NCBI GenBank assembly: GCA_028280305.1
Contig: JANQMC010000070.1
Span: 19,357-83,356, forward strand
From: Pelagibius sp.
GTDB lineage: Bacteria > Pseudomonadota > Alphaproteobacteria > Kiloniellales > Kiloniellaceae
Length of the DNA stretch: 64,000 bases
Direction of reading: 5' to 3'
The position numbers and the translations under genes are program-made. Positions within the stretch are counted from its first letter, which is position 1; each line of letters begins with the position of its first letter. Positions 36,049 through 44,908 of this stretch are shown here, piece by piece. The notes under the pieces are model-generated. The model was not told the origin of the DNA and ran no database searches. It saw only the letters and a list, made by a program, of their open reading frames with translations.

Positions 36049-37122
36049 TCAGCCCGCCCTGTCGCCGTAGAGCTTGCCGGTCGGGGTCTTCAGGAAGGCT
36101 TCGAAGGGGATTTCCTCCTGCTTGATGAAGCCCTGGGACGGCAACTTGCCTTCGTTCACCATTTCGATGACCGCGCAGGCCGAGGCGGAGGTGGTCCAGG
36201 CAATGGCGGTCCAGGGTTCGCCGGAAACTTCGATCGGATAGTAGGCGCGCACGAATTCCTTGCGGTTCAGGCGGCCGTCGAACATCCCCTCCGCCGCGAC
36301 ATGCACATAGACCACGTCGTCGTCGACCGGCGGCTTGGCGTTGGTCAGGATCTTGCCGGCCAGTTCGCGCTGTTCGCGCATCAACAGCTCATGGAAAAAG
36401 AAATTCATCATCTCGACATGGCCGGGATAGCGCATGGATTTGTAGTCCAGGTTCTCGATCCGGCCCTCAAAGGTTTCGCACATGGTGCCCAGACCGCCCG
36501 AGGTGGTGAAGGCCTCCAGCTTCACGCCGCCGACATAGAGGGTCTCGATCCACTCCATGGGGGAGACCCACTTGTGCTGTCCCTCCTCGATCACCTCGCA
36601 GTCGTTCAGGTACTCGTTCACCACCCCTTCCGGCGACCAGTTGAAGGCATAGCCCAGGTGTCCCGTCGGATGCTGCGGCAGGGCGCCGACGCGCATGCGC
36701 ACCGAGCGCACGGTTTCGAACTGATCGGCCAGATGGGCGGCGACGATGCCGACGAAACCCGGCGCCAGGCCGCACTGCGGGGCCATCACGCCCTTGGACG
36801 TTTTGGCAAGTTCGCGGATCGCCTGGGTGGTCGGCACGTCCTCGGTCAGATCGAAGTAGTGCAGCCCCTCCTGATGCGCCGCCGCGGCGATATCCTTGTT
36901 GAGAATATAGGGCAGGCAGGAAATCACCGCGTCGTAGGGCCGCAGCAGCGCCGGCAGGCCCGCGACGTCCCCCAGATCCGCGCTGCGCACCTCAAACGGC
37001 GGTGTGCGGCGCAGCTCCCGCGTGTCGATGCCGGTCACCTGAAACCCGGCATTGGTCAACATACGCGCGGTCAGCGAACCGACCTTGCCGAGCCCCAGCA
37101 CGGCGATCTTCTGGATGGACAT
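36049..37122 (-). CDS. Saccharopine dehydrogenase family oxidoreductase
   Basis: A 357-residue protein with an N-terminal Rossmann fold (KIAVLGLGKVGSLTARML, GxGxxG) and the saccharopine-dehydrogenase-type C-terminal domain (PQCGLAPGFVGIVAAHLA; TTSGGLGTMCETFEGRIENLDYKSMRYPGH). Relatives include lysine 6-dehydrogenase and carboxynorspermidine-type enzymes; which reaction applies here is not clear. The ATG at 37122 begins MSIQKIAVLG, with AAGGAGGG upstream. A diverged, broken copy of its 5' end and leader lies at 49356-49615. Confidence 0.83.
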   Translation of the reverse strand: MSIQKIAVLGLGKVGSLTARMLTNAGFQVTGIDTRELRRTPPFEVRSADLGDVAGLPALLRPYDAVISCLPYILNKDIAAAAHQEGLHYFDLTEDVPTTQAIRELAKTSKGVMAPQCGLAPGFVGIVAAHLADQFETVRSVRMRVGALPQHPTGHLGYAFNWSPEGVVNEYLNDCEVIEEGQHKWVSPMEWIETLYVGGVKLEAFTTSGGLGTMCETFEGRIENLDYKSMRYPGHVEMMNFFFHELLMREQRELAGKILTNAKPPVDDDVVYVHVAAEGMFDGRLNRKEFVRAYYPIEVSGEPWTAIAWTTSASACAVIEMVNEGKLPSQGFIKQEEIPFEAFLKTPTGKLYGDRAG

Positions 37123-37259
37123 GAAAGCATTCCTCTTAACGGCAAGGAGGGTTAACAGCAGGAGGGAGCGCGGAGACGACTCCAAAGACGTTCCGTCCCG
37201 AACCTAGCCGGAGACGATGGTGAAGAGAAAGCCCCAGTCTGTAAAACAGGCCCCGCCTG

Positions 37260-38747
37260 CTATTTGCTTTCTGGGTAGAACTGCATGAAGCCCGTATCGT
37301 TGGCGGGAGAGACCGGCCATTGGCGGCCGCGGGTGGCTGAGATCGAGCGGTTGGGACCGGCGACAAAAGTTCGCCCTGGCTCCCCGACCAGTGCGCCGTC
37401 CTTCATCCAGACTTCGTCGGAGCCGTAGATTTCGCCCAAAAGAGTCTGGGTCAGTTCCGCCTGCACAGCAGCCAGTGAGGCATCGCCGGCGCGGTCGTGC
37501 AATTCCTGTGGATCGTCGCCGAGATCGAAGAGCTGGAAACGGTTGCCGCAAGGATACCAGATCAGCTTGTGACCGCCGCGCCGCAGCATGCGCGATGCAT
37601 GGGGCCCCTCACCGAATTCGCCGTAGAGGGTCTTGCGCCGGGCGTCGCCGAGCATCGACAGGCCCTCAACCTGCTGCGGAATGGGAATGCCGCAGAGATC
37701 CAGCAGGGTCGGCATGACATCGCGCAGGCAGACCAAGCGATCGTCCTGACGCTGAAACCCGACCCGCTGGTCGTCGGCGACCCCCATCAGGATCATCGGA
37801 ATGTGGCAGGAGGGCTCATAAAAGACCTGCTTAGCCCACATGCCGTGGTTGCCAAGCATGTCGCCGTGATCTGTGGTGAAGAGCACGATGGTGTCGTTCA
37901 GCACCCCTTCGTCCCGCAGTGTGCCGATGAGGGAGCCGACTTGATGGTCGATGTGGGTGCAGAGCGCGTAGAAGGCACGGCGGGCGGCCAGCGCCTGCTG
38001 AGCGTTCAGCGCGTCGCCGCGCGCCTGAGTCGCCTGGGCATTGTAGGGCAGCGCCGCGCGATCCTCTGCCCAAGCGCCCCCGAAAGGCTCATCGATCTCG
38101 ATATCCCGATAGAGATCGATATAGCTTTGCAACGGCACCAGCGGCGGATGCGGATGGCGGTAGCCGCAGTACCACAAGCTGGGCCGGGTCGGATCGCGCC
38201 GCTTGATCGCCAGCGCCGTCATCCGGGTCGCCCAGTTGGTCGGATGGGTCTCCTCCGGCAGGTGCCAGGGACGCCAGGCATAGGTGTTGTTGCTCATGCC
38301 GTGGTCGTACTGGCGGCCGAGATAACCCGCCTCCCCCAGGTAGATTTCGTAGTCGTCGGTGGTCCCGTAGAGGGTTCGTCCCTCGTCGTCCAGCAGCACA
38401 TCGTCGAAGCCGATGCGGTCGCGCTGCGGATAGACGTGGATCTTGCCGACCGCCTGGGCCTGATAGCCGGCATTGCGGAAGGTCTGGGCCAGGGTGGGCA
38501 GGTCAGCCGGCATCTCCAGCTGCGGCTGAAAGCTGCGGTCGCCGTGGCGGCGGGCCGAGGTACCGGTCATCAGCGAGCGCCGCGCCGGCAGGCAGACAGG
38601 ATGCTCCGAATAGGCATTGGTAAAGCGGACGCCGTTGCGCGCCAGCTGGTCCAACACCGGTGTCTGGATCGCCGGATGCCCGGCGGACCCCAGCAGATGA
38701 GCGGACCAGTGGTCGGTGACAATGAGCAGTACGTTGGGTCGGGTCAT
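37260..38747 (-). CDS. Sulfatase (formylglycine-dependent)
   Basis: A 495-residue alkaline-phosphatase-superfamily sulfatase. The formylglycine site is Cys52 in VCLPARRSLMTG (C-x-P-x-R core; Ala where Ser is commonest). Metal ligands are in IVTDHW (Asp-His, a variant of the usual Asp-Asp/Gln) and TTDHGDMLGNHGMWAK. No signal peptide is visible, so it acts in the cytoplasm on an imported sulfate ester. It is the last gene of the tctCBA-lacI operon; its ATG is adjacent to the lacI stop. Activity requires a formylglycine-generating enzyme encoded elsewhere. Confidence 0.9.
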   Translation of the reverse strand: MTRPNVLLIVTDHWSAHLLGSAGHPAIQTPVLDQLARNGVRFTNAYSEHPVCLPARRSLMTGTSARRHGDRSFQPQLEMPADLPTLAQTFRNAGYQAQAVGKIHVYPQRDRIGFDDVLLDDEGRTLYGTTDDYEIYLGEAGYLGRQYDHGMSNNTYAWRPWHLPEETHPTNWATRMTALAIKRRDPTRPSLWYCGYRHPHPPLVPLQSYIDLYRDIEIDEPFGGAWAEDRAALPYNAQATQARGDALNAQQALAARRAFYALCTHIDHQVGSLIGTLRDEGVLNDTIVLFTTDHGDMLGNHGMWAKQVFYEPSCHIPMILMGVADDQRVGFQRQDDRLVCLRDVMPTLLDLCGIPIPQQVEGLSMLGDARRKTLYGEFGEGPHASRMLRRGGHKLIWYPCGNRFQLFDLGDDPQELHDRAGDASLAAVQAELTQTLLGEIYGSDEVWMKDGALVGEPGRTFVAGPNRSISATRGRQWPVSPANDTGFMQFYPESK

Positions 38748-39845
38748 CTAGCTATCCTTAGGGTGACGGATCGGCGCGAAAGCGGAAAAATCGTCTTCCG
38801 GCGCCCAATCTTGGGGAATTCTGGCCGAGCCGCGCAGCACCAGTTGCCCGGGCAGCAGTTCGCGCTGCGCCTCGGTTGTGGGGTCCTCGATAAGAGACGC
38901 CAGAATCTCAACGGCACGTTGGCTCAACTCCTCCGCGCTCGCGGTAACCGACGTCAGGTCGTAGGTGCGCCAGGCTGCTTCGGCGGCGTTGTTGAAACCG
39001 ACGACGGAGATGTCCCGACCCGGCGTCAAACCGAGTTCGAAGCGCAGGGCATCCATAGCCCCCATGGCCATGATGTCCGAGGCGCAAAAGATCGCGTCCG
39101 GCGCATCGGCGCCGCGGAGAAGTTCCAGGGCCGCGTCATAACCGCCGTCATAGGTGAAGCCGCCGGAGGCGATTTTCGGGGCCCGTGCCAAGGTCTCGCT
39201 GAACCCGGCCTGGCGATCCCGGCTGGTGGAGGTGTCGTCCAGACCGCTGATGAAGCCGAAGCGGTGATGTCCGCCGCTCTGCAGGAATCTGGCGACCATG
39301 CGTCCGGCACCGCGGTTGTCGGTGGCCACGGCGCTGATGCCGGGATCGTCGACAATACGGTTCATGGTCACCACCGGAATGCCGGCATCGCGGCAGATCG
39401 ACGGCGCTCTGCTCGACAGACGGGCCGAGTTCATGATGACGCCGTCGACCTGGTAGGCGAGAACGTCGGCAATCATGGAATCGATATCGTCGCCCGAGGG
39501 AATCGAAAACAGCAACGCCTGAAAGCCCGAAGCCCGCAGCGCCCCGTTGAGCTGGTGCAGGATCGCGACGTAAAACGAATAGTAGAGGTCGGCGACCACG
39601 ACACCGACGAGGCGCGAACGCTGGGTAATCAGGCCGCGCGCCAGCGCATTGGGTCGGAAGCCGAGTTGCGCCGCCGCTGCCCTGATCTTCTCGCGGGCCG
39701 CACCGGAGACGTAGCCGTTGTTGGAAAACGCCCGGGAAACGGCCGACTGGGAAACGCCGGCAAGGCGCGCGACGTCATAGGACGTCGGCTTCCTGCGCCG
39801 AGCAGTTCCGGCGGACGGCTTATCCGGGTCTTTTCTGCGGGTCAT
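38748..39845 (-). CDS. LacI-family transcriptional regulator
   Basis: A 365-residue regulator. The LacI helix-turn-helix and hinge are YDVARLAGVSQSAVSRAFS and ALARGLITQRS, the latter leading into a periplasmic-binding-like sensor domain (residues about 75-340). A basic N-terminal extension of about 20 residues precedes the HTH. Its gene overlaps tctA by four bases and abuts the sulfatase gene, so it is co-transcribed with the system it probably controls. Its likely operator is the palindrome at 42895-42908. Confidence 0.92.
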   Translation of the reverse strand: MTRRKDPDKPSAGTARRRKPTSYDVARLAGVSQSAVSRAFSNNGYVSGAAREKIRAAAAQLGFRPNALARGLITQRSRLVGVVVADLYYSFYVAILHQLNGALRASGFQALLFSIPSGDDIDSMIADVLAYQVDGVIMNSARLSSRAPSICRDAGIPVVTMNRIVDDPGISAVATDNRGAGRMVARFLQSGGHHRFGFISGLDDTSTSRDRQAGFSETLARAPKIASGGFTYDGGYDAALELLRGADAPDAIFCASDIMAMGAMDALRFELGLTPGRDISVVGFNNAAEAAWRTYDLTSVTASAEELSQRAVEILASLIEDPTTEAQRELLPGQLVLRGSARIPQDWAPEDDFSAFAPIRHPKDS

Positions 39846-41332
39846 GCGCCCCTTCCTTTGCGGTAGGCCGTGTAGATCGGCGCGCCAACGAAAACCAGGG
39901 TGATCACGAAGATACCAACGGCGATCGGTTGGCCGAAGAAAGCAAGAAAGCTGCCGTCATTCAGCATCAGGCCCTGGCGCAGGGACTGCTCCAGCGTCTT
40001 GCCAAGCGCCATGCCGATAACAATGGGGGCGACAGGCACCCCGGCCAAGCGCATGACCACCCCGAAAAGGCCGGCCAGGACGGCGACGACCACGTCGATG
40101 GGATTGCCGCGGACGGCAAAGGCCCCGACGACCGACATCAGCACCACCCAGCCCATCAACAGGGGTTCGGGCAGGCCCATGACCCGGCGGAACCCCCGGG
40201 CGCCGATGGCGCCGAAGACGACCATCAGCAGGTTGGCGATCAGAATCACGATGAAAGCGCCGATCATGATTTCCGGATTGTTCTGGAAGAGTTGAACGCC
40301 CGGCACCAGCCCCTGGATGAGAAGGGCCCCGAGCAAAACCACCGTGCCGCCATCGCCGGGAATACCAAGGGCCAGGGTCGGCACCAGGGCACCGCCGGTC
40401 ACTGCGTTGTTGGAAGCCTCGGAGGCGACCACACCATCCGGTTCGCCCTTGCCGAAATTCTCGCGCCTCGGCGAGGTGCGCTTGGCCTCGGCGTAGCTCA
40501 CGAAGGTTGCCGCGGTGGCGCCGGTGCCCGGAAGAATGCCGATGGCGGTGCCGATGGCGCTGCTCTGCACCAACATGCGCAGGCGGATGCGAATGTCACT
40601 CCAGGGCGGTAGGCGAAAGCCGACACCGGCCACGTCCGGCGGTTTGCCCTGGACATAATAAGCCGCGCGCGTAAAGGCCTCGGACAGGGCGAAAAGCCCG
40701 ATCAGCACGGAGATGAGGGAAAGCCCGCCCGCCAGCGCGTCGATGCCGAAGCCGAAACGCGACAGGCCGGTCATGTTGTCCGGCCCGATGGAAGCCAGGA
40801 ACAGCCCGATGGCGCCGGCCAACAGGCCTTTCACCATACTGCCGCTGGAAACCCAAGCAATACAGGTGAGTGCGAAGAGAATGAGAGCGAAGGTCTCCAC
40901 CGGCCCGAAATAGACCGACAGGCGGGCAAGCCGGGGCGCTGCGATGATCAGCACGATCAGCGAAAAAACCCCGCCGAAAGCGGAGGCGAAGGTCGCCCAA
41001 CCCAGAGCCAGGTCGGCCTTACCCGACCTGGCCATAGGATAGCCGTCCAACACGGTGGCGGCTGACTGCGGCGTGCCCGGCGTGTTGATGAGGATGGCGG
41101 TGATCGAGCCGCCGTAGACCGAGGCACAGTAGATGGACAGCAGAAGCGCAATGGCTGCCGGCGTGCCCATAGAGTAGGTGAAGGGCAGGGCAACCACCAA
41201 GGCAACGACTGTCCCCATGCCCGGCAAAGCCCCGACCAGGGTGCCGTAGGCGGTGCCGATGAAAATGGCCAGCAGCACCTCCCAAGAGGCGATCTGACTC
41301 AAGGCCAGCGAAAGGTTGTCGAGCACGCCCAT
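39842..41332 (-). CDS. tctA: Tripartite tricarboxylate transporter large permease
   Basis: A 496-residue membrane protein, the TctA subunit of the TTT family, with about 11-12 helices. Typical features are GTAYGTLVGALPGMGTVVALVVALPFTYSMGTPAAIALLLSIYCASVYGGSITAILINTPGTPQSAATVLDGYPM near the N-terminus and the internal repeat GILPGTGATAATFVSYAEAKR. It would import the ligand bound by TctC using the proton or sodium gradient. It overlaps lacI by four bases. Confidence 0.94.
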   Translation of the reverse strand: MGVLDNLSLALSQIASWEVLLAIFIGTAYGTLVGALPGMGTVVALVVALPFTYSMGTPAAIALLLSIYCASVYGGSITAILINTPGTPQSAATVLDGYPMARSGKADLALGWATFASAFGGVFSLIVLIIAAPRLARLSVYFGPVETFALILFALTCIAWVSSGSMVKGLLAGAIGLFLASIGPDNMTGLSRFGFGIDALAGGLSLISVLIGLFALSEAFTRAAYYVQGKPPDVAGVGFRLPPWSDIRIRLRMLVQSSAIGTAIGILPGTGATAATFVSYAEAKRTSPRRENFGKGEPDGVVASEASNNAVTGGALVPTLALGIPGDGGTVVLLGALLIQGLVPGVQLFQNNPEIMIGAFIVILIANLLMVVFGAIGARGFRRVMGLPEPLLMGWVVLMSVVGAFAVRGNPIDVVVAVLAGLFGVVMRLAGVPVAPIVIGMALGKTLEQSLRQGLMLNDGSFLAFFGQPIAVGIFVITLVFVGAPIYTAYRKGRGA

Positions 41333-41345
41333 CAGCCGGCATCCA

Positions 41346-41807
41346 TCAGAAAGAGATCCAATGGGTCTCGGGAAGCGGCAGCTCCAACAAGCGGCTGAAG
41401 AGGTACCAGACGGCGAAGGGACCGATGAGGCTGTTCAGAACCAGAACCGGCAGCCGCCGATAGCCAAAGAACAGGCAGAACAGAAACATGCCCGGCGAGG
41501 CCGTGGCGACGAAGCCCGCCGCCGGCAAGGCAAAGGCAACGGCAAGCGAGACCGCCGCGACCCCCAGCAGCTTGGTCACCTCGCGGCGGCTCAGGTGCTC
41601 ACGCGGCGCGCCGGCGGCTTTGCTGGTGATCAGAAGAAAGACCGACAGCAGGAAGATCAGGGCAATAAAGATGCGCGGCGTGAAGACGGTCGAAACGTCG
41701 CCGCCAAAACTCGGTACGTCATAATCAGCCGAAAAGGTCGAGCCGAAAAGACCGGCGGCTGCCAGGGCAATGAGGGCGAAGACGGAACGGTCGAAAGTGA
41801 GTTGCAT
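41346..41807 (-). CDS. tctB: Tripartite tricarboxylate transporter small permease
   Basis: A 153-residue membrane protein with about four helices, the TctB subunit that pairs with TctA. It sits between tctC and tctA, as usual. The C-terminal LPVLVLNSLIGPFAVWYLFSRLLELPLP segment is typical of TctB proteins. Confidence 0.88.
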   Translation of the reverse strand: MQLTFDRSVFALIALAAAGLFGSTFSADYDVPSFGGDVSTVFTPRIFIALIFLLSVFLLITSKAAGAPREHLSRREVTKLLGVAAVSLAVAFALPAAGFVATASPGMFLFCLFFGYRRLPVLVLNSLIGPFAVWYLFSRLLELPLPETHWISF

Positions 41808-41875
41808 GGCAAAGGCCCCTCCCGGCAGGGCCAGCCCGCCCGCTTGTCCCGGGCGGGCCGCGTCCAGACCGATCC

Positions 41876-42814
41876 CTACTTCACGAGTCCGGCTTCCTTC
41901 AAAAGGGCTCCGTTCTTCTCGTACTGACTCTTGAAGAAGGCCGCAAACTCGTCGCGCGGCATGTAGCGCACCTGGCGCTTGGCCTTTTTCATGTTGTCCT
42001 GAAAGCCGTCGGAGTTGGCCGCCTTGTCGCAGGCATCGGACAACTTGGTCACAATAGCTTCCGGGGTTCCGGCTGGTGCGAAGAAGCCGAACCAGACGAA
42101 GGATTCAACCGGCTGCCCCAACTCGGTCATGGTCGGCACGTCGGGAAACTCCGCAGAGCGTTCCACATCGAGAATGGCCAGCGGCCGCAGGCCGAAGCGC
42201 GCCTTGGCATCACCGAACCAGATGGCCATATCGACCCTTCCGCCCAGCATCGACTTGGCCACTTCGTTGATGCCCTCGTGGGGAATGTAGTTGAACTTAA
42301 CGCCGTAGGCGTTGGCGACCGCAGCCTGTGCGATATGCGGCAGCGAGCCCGGCGGCGGCCCGCCGGTCACGACCTTGCCCGACTTGGCCTTGGCGATCAG
42401 ATCGTCGACGGTCTTGATCGGCGAGTCTTCGAGCACCGTCACATAGAGCGGTCCCTGGGCGACAAGGCAGATCGGCGCCCAGCTCTCCGCGTTATAGCTG
42501 GTTTTGCGCAGATGCGGCTGCGTGGTGGTGGTGCCCACCGGCATGAATCCGAGGCTGTAGCCGTCCGCCTTGGCCTTTGAAAGCTGGGTCGCGCCGATGG
42601 TGCCGCCGGCGCCGGTCACGTTACTGACGACGATATCGGTGCCGAGAATCTTCTCCATCTCGGCAGCGAAGAAGCGGCCCGGCACGTCGGTGCCGCCGCC
42701 GGCGCTGAAGGGAATCATCATCCCGATCGAGCGTTCCGGATAGTCGGCCTGCGCAGCACCCCCGCTCGCAAGAACGGCGACGACCGCAACCCCCAATGCC
42801 CTTTTGAGTTTCAT
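41876..42814 (-). CDS. tctC: Tripartite tricarboxylate transporter substrate-binding protein
   Basis: A 312-residue periplasmic Bug/TctC-type protein with a signal peptide ending GGAAQA. The conserved SIGMMIPFSAGGGTDVPGRFFAAEMEKILGTDIVVSNVTGAGGTIGATQLSKAKADGYSLG pattern binds a carboxylate. It is the first gene of the operon, with GGGAGG before the ATG and a promoter about 85 bases upstream. Bug proteins bind varied organic acids, so the ligand is not predictable. Confidence 0.93.
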   Translation of the reverse strand: MKLKRALGVAVVAVLASGGAAQADYPERSIGMMIPFSAGGGTDVPGRFFAAEMEKILGTDIVVSNVTGAGGTIGATQLSKAKADGYSLGFMPVGTTTTQPHLRKTSYNAESWAPICLVAQGPLYVTVLEDSPIKTVDDLIAKAKSGKVVTGGPPPGSLPHIAQAAVANAYGVKFNYIPHEGINEVAKSMLGGRVDMAIWFGDAKARFGLRPLAILDVERSAEFPDVPTMTELGQPVESFVWFGFFAPAGTPEAIVTKLSDACDKAANSDGFQDNMKKAKRQVRYMPRDEFAAFFKSQYEKNGALLKEAGLVK

Positions 42815-42884
42815 GCTTTCCTCCCGGTTTTCATATGGCCCGATTGTTTTGTGGCCCGATTTGAGGCGGCCCAGCTTAAAGGGC

Positions 42885-42926
42885 TTGATTGATGTGCATT
42901 CGAATGCATATTTTAGGAATTGTCAA
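42885..42926. promoter_or_regulatory. Divergent promoters with a shared LacI-type operator
   Basis: The perfect palindrome TGCATTCGAATGCA (42895-42908, central CG as in LacI-family operators) overlaps both promoters. On the minus strand, consensus TTGACA (read from 42926 to 42921) is 17 bases from TCGAAT (42903 to 42898) and drives tctCBA-lacI-sulfatase. On the plus strand, TTGATT (42885-42890) is 18 bases from TATTTT (42909-42914) and drives the MetE-like/hydrolase/cupin genes. A bound repressor would block both. Confidence 0.7.
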
Positions 42927-43025
42927 TCCACGAACGATTTTCGCCTGCCGCGTCGGCGTGGGCAGGGACAGCGTTCAAGCCCGAAGTAGCTGTTCTGCCG
43001 CCTGTCCTGTACCGAGGGGATCCCG

Positions 43026-44153
43026 ATGTCGAAGTTCCTGACCACCCATGTCGGCAGCCTGCCCCGGCCCGATTGCGTCTGCGATGTCTTGCAGGCCCGC
43101 GAAGAAGAGGGCGGTCCGCCGGACGACTTCGAAGCGGTGGTGGCGCGGGAAGTGAAAGCCATCGTCGCCCGCCAGGTTGCGATCGGCATCGATTATGTTT
43201 CCGACGGCGAATTTTCCAAGATCGGCTATGCGAACTACGTGAAGGACCGTCTGACCGGATTCTCCGGCGACAGCCCGCGTGTTCCCGGCGCCGACCTGGA
43301 CGACTTTCCCGGTTTCCTGAAGATGCTCGCCCGTTGGCGCGAGGGCGCTCTGCCCCGCCCGACGCCCTGCTGCACCGGCCCCGTCGCGGTGAAGGACCGT
43401 GATCAGTTGAAGGCCGACACGGCCCGCCTGAAGGCCGCCGTCGAGGCGGCAGGCGCCCGTGGTGGCTTCATCAACGCCGCCTCCCCCGGCGTCATCGCCC
43501 TGTTCCAGGCCAACGAATATTATCCCGACCGAAGCGCCTATCTGGCGGCCCTGGCCGAGGCGATGAAGGAGGAGTACCGCGCCATCGTCGAGGCCGGTTT
43601 CTTCCTGCAGATCGACTGCCCGGATCTCGGCATGGGGCGTCACACGACATTCAAGCATGACGATGAGGCGACCTTCCTGAAAAGCGCCCACGAGCAGGTC
43701 GAGGTGCTGAACGCCGCGCTCGACGGCCTGCCGCCCGAGCGCCTGCGCATCCATATCTGCTGGGGCAACTATGAGGGTCCGCACACCCGCGACATCGGGC
43801 TGGAAAAGGTTCTGCCCGTGCTGCTGAAGGCAAGGCCCGCGATCCTTCTCTTCGAGGCCGCCAACCCGCGGCACGCCCACGAGTGGCGGGTCTTTCAGGA
43901 GTTCGAACTGCCGGACGACCGGATCCTGGTACCCGGTGTGATCGATTCCACCTCGAACTACGTCGAACACCCTGAACTGGTGGCTGAGCGTTTGATGAAG
44001 TTCGCCGACATCGTCGGGCCTGAGCGCGTCATGGCCGGATCGGACTGCGGCTTCGGCACCTTTGCCGGCGACGGCCTTGTGGAGGCCGACGTCTGTTTCG
44101 CCAAGCTCGAGGCCCTGGCCGAGGGTGCGGCGCTGGCCCGCAGCCGGGTTTAG
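43026..44153 (+). CDS. MetE-like zinc-dependent methyltransferase-fold protein
   Basis: A 375-residue single-domain protein related to the C-terminal catalytic half of cobalamin-independent methionine synthase. The zinc ligands of MetE are all present at about His243 and Cys245 (RIHICWGNY), Glu277 (LLFEAANP) and Cys341 (GSDCGFGT). The opening FLTTHVGSLPRP is also typical. Full MetE is twice as long, and the N-terminal substrate half is missing. Short relatives include epoxyalkane:coenzyme M transferase and many uncharacterised catabolic proteins. In this cluster it probably activates or transfers to a thiol rather than making methionine (inference). Confidence 0.85.
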   Translation: MSKFLTTHVGSLPRPDCVCDVLQAREEEGGPPDDFEAVVAREVKAIVARQVAIGIDYVSDGEFSKIGYANYVKDRLTGFSGDSPRVPGADLDDFPGFLKMLARWREGALPRPTPCCTGPVAVKDRDQLKADTARLKAAVEAAGARGGFINAASPGVIALFQANEYYPDRSAYLAALAEAMKEEYRAIVEAGFFLQIDCPDLGMGRHTTFKHDDEATFLKSAHEQVEVLNAALDGLPPERLRIHICWGNYEGPHTRDIGLEKVLPVLLKARPAILLFEAANPRHAHEWRVFQEFELPDDRILVPGVIDSTSNYVEHPELVAERLMKFADIVGPERVMAGSDCGFGTFAGDGLVEADVCFAKLEALAEGAALARSRV

Positions 44154-44158
44154 CCGCC

Positions 44159-44908
44159 ATGGCACGCTTCCTGTTACTACACGGCGCCTGGCACGGCGGC
44201 TGGTGCTGGGCGGCGGTGGCCGAAAAGCTGAACCGGGCGGGCCATGCGGTCTCGGCACCGGACCTGCCGGGATTGGGCGCCGATGCAGGGAGCCTGACAC
44301 CGGAAATCGGCCTGGAAACGCATCTCGCCTTCGCCCTGACAGAACTTGAGCGCCTCGGCGGTGCCATCGTCTGCGGCCACTCCTACGCCGGCATGCTGGC
44401 ACGCGGTCTTGTCGACCGCCGGCCGGCGCTGATCGACGGGCTGGTGCTGATCGAGGCACTCTGGCCCGGCAACAACGAGACGGCCTTCGATATCGTTCCG
44501 CCGGCCATGGGCAAACTGTTTCGCGAGCGCGCCGAAAGCGCGGGTGAAGGCTGGCGCATGCCGCCGCCCGACGTAGCGCAGTTCGCCATTGCCGATGAGG
44601 CGCTGGCCGCCGCCATCGCCGCACGCCTGACCGACCATCCGCTGAAGACCTTCACCGACCCGCTGCGCCTCTCGGGGCCGGCGACCTTGCCGACGGACCG
44701 CCGTTTTGTGATAGCGGCGGACCGCGATCCCCAACCTTATGCCGGAACCGCGGCGGCGCTCAGCGAAGAAGGCTGGACCGTGACGCGGCAGCCCGGCGGC
44801 CACGAGATGATGATGACGCAGCCGGATCTGGTTGCAGCGACCCTGTTGCAAACCGCCGCGAAAGCCGGAGCGAAACGAGAGAGGAAAGACAATGCGCAAA
44901 GAGCTTGA
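44159..44908 (+). CDS. Alpha/beta hydrolase (methylesterase/HNL-like)
   Basis: A 249-residue hydrolase. The opening LLLHGAWHGGWCWAAVAEKL (oxyanion-hole HG), the nucleophile elbow VCGHSYAG, an acid in VIAADRD and the His in GGHEMMM match the plant hydroxynitrile lyase/methylesterase-type alpha/beta hydrolases. It starts five bases after the MetE-like gene and overlaps the cupin gene, so all three form one operon. It probably hydrolyses an ester of the imported compound; the substrate is unknown. Confidence 0.87.
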   Translation: MARFLLLHGAWHGGWCWAAVAEKLNRAGHAVSAPDLPGLGADAGSLTPEIGLETHLAFALTELERLGGAIVCGHSYAGMLARGLVDRRPALIDGLVLIEALWPGNNETAFDIVPPAMGKLFRERAESAGEGWRMPPPDVAQFAIADEALAAAIAARLTDHPLKTFTDPLRLSGPATLPTDRRFVIAADRDPQPYAGTAAALSEEGWTVTRQPGGHEMMMTQPDLVAATLLQTAAKAGAKRERKDNAQRA

